From NCBI GenBank assembly GCA_015680685.1, contig MNCI01010439.1, forward strand, positions 1 through 64,000: DNA of 64,000 nucleotides, in the 5' to 3' direction. The notes below the pieces were generated by a model that saw only the letters and a list, made by a program, of their open reading frames with translations, was not told the origin of the DNA and ran no database searches. Below are positions 57,329 through 64,000 of the stretch, piece after piece (position 1 is the first letter of the stretch; the number at the start of each line of letters is the position of its first letter). This DNA comes from Gnetum montanum. Its lineage: Eukaryota; Streptophyta; Gnetopsida; Gnetales; Gnetaceae. Made by a program: the position numbers and the translations under genes.

Positions 57329-58408
57329 TGATGAGTGGCAAGGTACCCCTACACTCCACCATACGAATACGAGCGTACACGCGCGATCCGGTCGAACTCC
57401 GCAGACTAAATGCCTTAACGCCACAAGAAACACTTGGGATTAATCGTTCGTTGTCTTCCCAGGCTTGCTTGTATGTGTCACGGTGTATGGTTAAGTAAGT
57501 CTGAGGTATGTGATTTTTTTGGTATTTTCGGCTTATCTTCTATGCTACCAGGAGGAAAGAGTTGAGAAACTAAACTAACTCTAACTAAGATCTAAGTCCA
57601 AATCAACTAGCGTCAGCATCCGTTCCCACTTACCAGACACACCCTGAACTATGCAATTGCAGCTTACCAAACGCTAATCGTTACTGGGATCGCCACATGT
57701 AACGCAAGTGCTCGAAGTGGTCGTACTGAGGCACCTATTTAGCTTATGTGTGATAAGCAGCCGATTCCTTAGCCAGCCGTACACACCTGTGGGTGCTCGT
57801 AACTAAGTTGTACTTATCACACGTTCTAGCCTAGCAATGAGCAGCCGATTCCTCAACTAGCCGTACACATTGGACTACCACTGGGATTACCAAGCGCAGA
57901 ATCCTGGAATACGCTACTGGGTTACCAAGCAGCTGATGCTCGTAATTGAGTCGTACTCATGCATTGCGTCAAGCAACCGATTCCTTGACTAGCCGTACAC
58001 GTCCGTAGACGCTCGTAATCAAGTCGTACTTGAACGCACTAGGAAAGCAGTAAATGAAACCACGTGCTGCAAGGTTTATCCAAACAAGTTCGTCTTTATT
58101 GTCATACACAACTTGGGTTCAGGTTACAAGCTGCTCGAATAAAGAGCCGTTCACTCTAGGACTCCTACTGCGGGCACATGGGGAAAAATTCTAACTCTGG
58201 AGGGATCAATCTGCCAGAGCTTCGCTACACTAGCCAGGATTGGGAAGTGAAGGGAGTGCCACCTCTTATTTATAGAAATGGCGGTGGGACGCGATATCGC
58301 GTACACAATATCGCAGGGTAAGACGTGATATCGCATGGGATGCGATATTGCGGCGGTCGCGATATCGCGTACGCGATATCGCGGCCCAGTGCAAGTCGCG
58401 TCTCATCA
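57329..58408 (-). repeat. Solo LTR of the A/H family
   Basis: 1080 bp, minus orientation, with an exact TSD ACATC (57324-57328 and 58409-58413). LINE copy 1 (near 24713) shows the empty site ACATC once. The tail GGTACCCCTACACTCCACCATACG is shared with A, but U5 is longer and holds extra GGTAA-type units. U3 (58289-58385) carries the best CGCGATATCGCG cluster of the window. TATA box on the minus strand at 58267-58274. No internal sequence remains, so LTR-LTR recombination removed the rest. Confidence 0.92.
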
Positions 58409-58413
58409 ACATC

Positions 58414-60700
58414 CCATAAAGTTTTTGAAGATTCACCAAAGGGAAATGGAATGCCTAATAATTTGAAAAAAATTGATTATATTAAGAAATGCCAAGATTT
58501 AGATAAAGCCCATTCTTGAAATCCCTTATTGCAAAAGATAGAAGATTTGGATCAGTTAATCTCAGAACCTGAAAGTCTACACTATTGATCAACATGATTC
58601 TACAATATTGATCAACATGATAAAAAAGATGATCTTCAATAGCTTTGTCATTTTTTATCATAAAAAAAGTTTCATCTATAAAATTCATATTTAATAATGT
58701 ATGAACATTATTTTTAATAAAAATGCCTTGTAGCAAATTATGTTTCTAGTCCTTCTATATAGCATGAGATAAAAAATCTACAACAAGGATGAAGAGATAA
58801 GGGACAAGAGGGAAATCCTGCCTAACTAAGCATTCAAGCTTAGTAATGCCAACATTTGTAGCCTTGGGTGAATTAATATCTGCAAATAGAGTCTTCACCA
58901 TCCTAATAAATTTTTCATTAAAGTCATATTTGTGAAGAGAAGTAATAAACAACCATTTAATTCTATCATATGCTTTAGCATGATCAAGCTTTTAAAAAGC
59001 AATGTATTGATTGGAATTCTCAGCCCACTGCATATCCTTCCAAGCAGCCACAACATTATTTAGAATGTATCTACCTTTCACAAAGGTAGTTTGCACTAGA
59101 GTAATTAAGTTTCAATTTGCTAGTAAGACATTTAGCCAAAATCTTATACATATAATTGAGAAGAGTAATAAGATGCTAATTACAAATGTGAGAAAGATAA
59201 TCAATCTTAGGAATAAGTTTGATGGCTCCTTTATTCACCTCTTAACTAAGAGAATATTGTTCAATGGCTTCAACAAAAACATAATAAAGGTCTATGCCAA
59301 TAACATTATAATGATTTTAAAAAAATTCAATGAAAATTTCATCAAAACTTGAAGCTTTATCTTTTGCCACGCTAAACACTATAGCTTTAATTTTAGTAAG
59401 AGAAATTTCCTATTCAAGAAGATGGTTGTAATTTTCATGAACAATGTTAGGTACATGATCATAATTAAAGAGCAAATCTACATGATCAAAACCCTCTAAG
59501 ACAAATACATGTTGAAAATTTCTTTCAAGAAAATAATTGATAATAAGGGGATCAAAACTAATTTGACCATCAACTGCAAATTACTTTTATCTTTTAAGAA
59601 TTTTAAAAATTCCTTGCATGGTTCTCTCTCTACTTTCAATCGATTAAGACAACTCTTGATGCAAGCAATCTTAGCATTATGCATATCCCATTTTTAGTTA
59701 ATTGAGTGAACATAAGCAATTCATTATTGAAGATTAATATTAAAGGGATCATTATGTGAAGCAATGTTGATATGTCGAATTTCATCATAGACATTTTTTC
59801 TTCGTCTCCCTTTGTCGCTTAAAATATTTCTTACCTAACTAATAAGCAAAATTACAAACATGATATATAGCATGCAACCACCAATTAATCAAACCTAATT
59901 TACAAAGGGGTCTCATTCCTACATTCCAAATATATATCAAAGTACCTTTTCTAGAAGGAGTAAGAAATAAATATGCATTCATATAGAAAAGCTCATAATG
60001 TTGAACAAGAGATTTAACACCAAATTCCAAACTAAGAGAAATTAGAAAATGGTCAAAAAGAGTTGCATCTTTTTGAACTATAACCTTTCCATCATAGAAC
60101 CAAGAAGAATAAATGGAAAAATAAAATTGATCAAGTCTTTTAAAAATTTGATTATTCCCTTCACAGAGATTAGACCAACTAAACTAATCATGAGACAAAA
60201 TATTTGATCTAACAACATCAAATAAACAAAATTGCTCCTTAACATCATACCAAATAGAAGGCTCATGGCCTACAAGCTAAGAAGAAACTCCACTAATTTT
60301 ATCATAAGAATTTTCAATCATATTAAAATCACCACCAAAAAGCTAAGGAAGATTAGGTAAACTTTGGAGAAGAAATTTCCACAAAATAATTCTATTTGTA
60401 GAAGTAGTCAAAGCATAAATGTTGCAAGACCCAAAAGGACTTAAAGCACCTTGAAGAATAACCCAAACTACAAAATTATATCTATCATGATAGATAATTT
60501 TTTTAGACAAAAAATAATTGATAATGAGAGTTGCACCACCTTGACCAATATTATGATTAATAAATAATACTGTAAAATCATGAAGAATACTATTACTAAC
60601 TATGAATATATCTAAATTAGAAATTTTAATCTTTTGAAGAAGAATAAAATCAAGAACTAAATGTTGCATGCAAAGAAAAGCACCAACAACTTTTATTTGA
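58414..60700 (-). pseudogene. LINE copy 2 ORF2: endonuclease and RT
   Basis: Minus-strand order. The APE-type endonuclease at about 60669-60300 shows NIGQGGATLIINYFLS, CNIYALTTSTNRIILW and then GGDFNMIEN at ~60315-60340 (the GDFN catalytic block). RT follows with KEVNKGAIKLIPKI near 59220, PLVPYLFILVVDFLSHAI near 58760-58815, and then NFIDETFFMIKND (58650-58690, where YADD-type residues are expected, D to E). SGSEIN..KSSIF and LLGIPFP come just after. Many stops and shifts. This is an L1-clade plant LINE. Confidence 0.82.
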
Positions 60701-61903
60701 AGTCTATTAGTAAGGCCTTGAACATTTCATAAAATGATTAACATAGGGTGGAGAGGGGAGGAAGCCCTTCCCTTGTCAGTAGAATCAACATTCTCAAAAG
60801 GAATGATCTCCATGTCTTGACTAAATTGTTGCAAATGAATTACTAGTAATTAAAATATTTTGAACATGTTGACCATTTTGATGAGTTAGCATATATTCAC
60901 CAATATATAGACTTCCTAGATGTTTTTTATTATTAAAAATAATTTGGAATCCATTTACATCAACAATAGGATTTTTTGAAATCTTAGGATTATATATTTG
61001 TTTCCCCTTAGCCAGTGAAGAATTTTTTGAAAGTGATTTCACCAAAACCTTTCTTGAAGATACATTCTTTTGAATAATAGTAAAAGAAAGGAGTGTGCTA
61101 ACTATTGGAATGTTAGCAGAAGAAATCATTGTAAGATTTGTAGCATCTATAGAAAAAACCTTAGCAATATCTTTAATATTAGTAGAAGAAACCTTAGTAG
61201 CATTTACTTTAGCTTGTTACAGATGTGGTTTCATTGCCTTTTCTTTCAGTATAATAGGACATGAACTGAATATGTGACCCTCACAATGCCAATAGTAACA
61301 TGACTTTGAAAGATTGTAATAAGCAACCCTCTGCACATAATCAATTCCACCAGTACGCAAAATAATTTCTCACTTAAGTGAAATAAGATCTACTTCAATC
61401 ACATATCAAATTTTGCGATAATCATTGATTGCAATGAGAGTTTTAGAATACTTGATTGGCCCAATACAAGAGACGATATCCATTTCAAATTTTTTAAAAA
61501 TTAATAGAGAATTTGATAAATCAATAAAATAAGCAACCTTTTAGAATTCAGGAGATGCTAGATTAAAATAGGAAGTCCACTTTCAAATAATTAATAAAGC
61601 ATAAAGATGATTGAAAACATTGATATCAAAAGCCTTAGAAGCCATTGTTAAATCAACAAATTCTACTTGCAAAAATAAGTTTAATAAATAACAAGCATGA
61701 AAAACATCCAAACCTCAATCTTTCCAAACCAAATTTAAATCATTTAAAAAACTTGAGAAACTAGGTAAATGACCCAAAATTTATATGAAAACATACCTTT
61801 CAAAAATTTCCTAAGTAATAGATTCATATAAAACATTAGGCATTTTATAGAAAGAAAAAAAAGTAGTAGTTCTGGCTAAATCATCACTAATTGAATCTAG
61901 TGG
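60701..61903 (-). pseudogene. LINE copy 2 ORF1 remnant with zinc knuckle
   Basis: On the minus strand, near 61630-61330, a translation with IYVIEVDLISLK and a preceding WTSYFNLASPEF resembles the DUF4283-type part of plant L1 ORF1. It is followed at 61276-61317 by CYYWHCEGHIFSSC, a CCHC knuckle in which the second Cys is W. Sequence from 60701 to 61200 is low-complexity ORF1-ORF2 linker. The 5' end is cut or bordered by the G LTR at 61904. Confidence 0.68.
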
Positions 61904-62775
61904 TGATGAAGACAACTGTGTCAATGCATGCCTATATATATAGCCCCATCATTGTATCCTAGGATGTGTTAATGTAGGTACATTGACACTGATGCAAGCA
62001 TTCCCTATATAAATGCATACACCCCTCACATTTATGGCACCTTCTAGTCATCTCCTTAGTTGAACTCTTGGAGTTTCTTTTCATAGATTTTAGAATATTT
62101 TTCCTCTAAGAACCTGCAGTGTGGATTCAAGTAATTGTATGACATTTTATTCAAGTGCATCTTTACTTGGACATATTTGCATGATAGAAATAAAATTGAG
62201 ATTCTTCTATCCATTGCATCAGTTAGAGAAGCATAACTTTACTTTCCAATAGTTTAATTTACATGAAAATTACCTCCTTATTATTAAGCAATTAGTATTA
62301 TAGTTTATAAGCAATATGAGTACAACCACTTCAAGCATAACATATTAACACTTGGTAATCCTAGTAATGGATACTTAATAAGCCTAGTAGTATATACTTG
62401 GTAACCTAGCAGTGTTAATAGATGTTTAGCATGTGTATAGAAAGTGGAAACATATATTTTACATTATGCTAATTTGTTAATGAAGTAGTTAATTAGTTAG
62501 TTGACTTAAATATTAAATCTTTATTCACTTAATCATTTAGCAAGCAGGAGAAAATAACAAAAATCATAAAAATAAACATCTTATGCCTCAACCATCTTAA
62601 TCATACGCATTAATTAATACAAGTATGGATTAGGAAGATAACAACTCATAACTACATAATTTACCATCTAGGAATATCAATCACTTAGGTAAATAAGTTC
62701 ACAAAATTTAACCAGATCACATGTACACACTAATGATTCATATGATTGGGTATAGGAAATACTCGTTGGTCATTA
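61904..62775 (+). repeat. 5' LTR of element G
   Basis: It starts TGATGAAGAC (compare B TGATGAAGTG) and ends GGTCATTA. TATATAAA is at 62006-62013. U5 contains GGTAATCCTAGTAATGG and GGTAACCTAGCAGTG. It is the most diverged LTR of the Athila-like set. No TSD was identified. Confidence 0.8.
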
Positions 62776-62776
62776 T

Positions 62777-62794
62777 TGATGTTGTTGCCAAGGA
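62777..62794 (+). promoter_or_regulatory. Degraded tRNA-Asp primer-binding site of G
   Basis: TGATGTTGTTGCCAAGGA keeps TGTTGCC..GGA of the tRNA-Asp complement, in the expected place just inside the LTR. Confidence 0.65.
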
Positions 62795-62919
62795 CTTGGT
62801 CTAGCCAAGTGCGCTAAGTAGTAGTAGGCAATGAATTCATACAAATTTGTTGTAAGGAAAATATAACAAATCATATTTTATACATAATAATAATAATAAT
62901 ATCTCAAGGAACCCTTTAT

Positions 62920-63495
62920 CCAAACTACCAAAGTGGCTTCTTCTCGCAAGAATGATTCACTACCACATGCCAATGATTCTAATCAACAACATGACAAAAC
63001 CAAAAGGATTACCAGTGAAAAACCTCAATAGTTGAAAGTGATCTATGTATATTTGGATCCTTACTACCTAGATTTCACTTTCATTCTCTATCAAGATAAA
63101 TAGCTACGTTGGAGGGATATAGAGGGTAATATTTTGTGACCTTCCTATTAGTCTTTTTCTGCCATGCTCATGACCAATCTCATGAAGCTAGGAATTGAAT
63201 CATCTAGTCCAAAGTATGAGGTAATAGATCATACCTCTAAAGACTATCAGCCAATAGATGCTCAGCTAAGAAAATATTGATGCATGGAGGCATGCTATGA
63301 AGCCTCCAAGGGCAAAAACTACTCCTTCACAAAACAGACCAATTTTGAAAGATGGAGAGATTTGTAAGTGGATAAAGGAAGTAACCAATTTAAAATTATC
63401 TACTTCATATTGTAGAAATCAATATTAACATGATATTTCAAGGTCTACCTTGACTAAGGATTGTTTTATAGAGATGAAAAAAAGGATATGGGCTT
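62920..63495 (+). pseudogene. gag: gag N-terminal domain of G
   Basis: TTKVASSRKND, then VIYVYLDPYYLDFTFILYQD, RWRDIEGNIL and SKDYQPIDAQ, which is the domain at 28780 (B) and 40370 (C). Several TAG/TGA stops break it. After about 63400 the match fades. H cuts it at 63496, so the rest of G lies outside or beyond H. Confidence 0.72.
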
Positions 63496-64000
63496 TGATG
63501 AGACGCGATTCCCATAGGCCGCGATATCGCATCCCATGCAATATCGCGTATGCGATATTGCGTTGTCCCCTGCGATGTCGTGTACGAGATATCGCGGTCT
63601 ACCGTCAAATCTATAAATAAGAGGCAGCACTCCCCTTATTTTCCATCCTAGGCTAAAAGTAGGGAAACTCTGGCAGATTGATCACTCTAGAGATAGAATA
63701 TTTTCCATGTGCCCGCAGTAGGAGTCCCCAAGTGAACAGATCTTTATTTGAGCAGCTTTGTACTTGAACGCAAGTTGTGTATGGCAATAAAGACAAGCTT
63801 TGTGGATAAACCTTGCAATGCATGGAATAGGATTTTATTACATGTTATTTATTACCTGCATTAGCGCGACATGAGTACAACTTGATTACGAGCATTAACG
63901 AATGTGTACGGCTAATCAAGGAATCGGCCACTCATCGTGATTAGTCTCTCTCACCCTCAACTCCTAGAATGCGGAATGAGTATGACTTGATTACGAGCAT
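63496..64000 (+). repeat. Start of an H-family LTR, cut by the window edge
   Basis: It opens TGATGAGACGCGATT and is the reverse of the solo LTR's right end. GATATCGC/GCGATATCGC words lie at about 63505-63600. TATAAATA is at 63612-63619 and AATAAAGACAAGC near 63786. The sequence runs into U5 at the edge. H is inserted in G. Confidence 0.85.

Noticed and set aside
58289-58385. Palindrome cluster as a CRISPR array or terminator
   Set aside because: Units are irregular, without spacers of set length, and the sequence is a plant LTR U3.
59011-59352. 113-codon plus-strand ORF
   Set aside because: Antisense to the RT of LINE copy 2.

Overview
The window is a stack of decayed, nested plant retrotransposons. 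I found no host protein gene, rRNA gene or tRNA gene. The parts are plant lineages: Ty3/gypsy elements whose primer-binding site (PBS) matches the 3' end of plant tRNA-Asp and whose reverse transcriptase (RT) and integrase (IN) look Athila-like; a Ty3/gypsy chromovirus of Tekay/Del type with a tRNA-iMet PBS and LTRs of about 3.2 kb; and L1-type LINEs. The large, AT-rich, old and layered repeats would suit a gymnosperm or another large-genome seed plant, but that is inference.

Layout. 1-533 holds pieces of two LTRs. Element A (673-7223, minus strand, target-site duplication (TSD) TAAGG) carries a gag and a 3' open reading frame but no pol. 7229-25020 is a LINE copy split by chromovirus E (7978-23461). 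E's 5' LTR is itself split by non-autonomous element F (9004-15453, TSD TGTAA). 25021-27011 is D, a pol-only fragment. Element C (27012-52248) is next to D, and element B (27724-40079, TSD CTTAA) sits inside C's 5' LTR. 52249-61903 repeats the E/LINE arrangement: the last part of a second chromovirus (E') joined at the same LINE position, with a solo LTR (57329-58408, TSD ACATC) inside the LINE. G (61904-63495) and the start of H (63496 to the right edge) close the window.

How the parts would have worked. B and C have the order LTR, PBS, gag, protease (PR), RT, RNase H, IN, a noncoding spacer, a second TATA box, a probable 5'-UTR intron, a long 3' ORF, polypurine tract (PPT) and LTR. Every coding region is broken. 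Many of the breaks are stop codons where a CAG, CAA, CGA or TGG codon is expected, as C-to-T decay of methylated DNA would give. B's 3' ORF nevertheless keeps one reading frame for about 971 codons.

The observation most worth following is that the 3' ORF of the Athila-like elements appears to have its own promoter and leader intron. In B and in C this internal promoter shares short element-specific palindromic words with the same element's LTR promoter. Element A, which lacks pol, keeps the gag and a short form of the 3' ORF.
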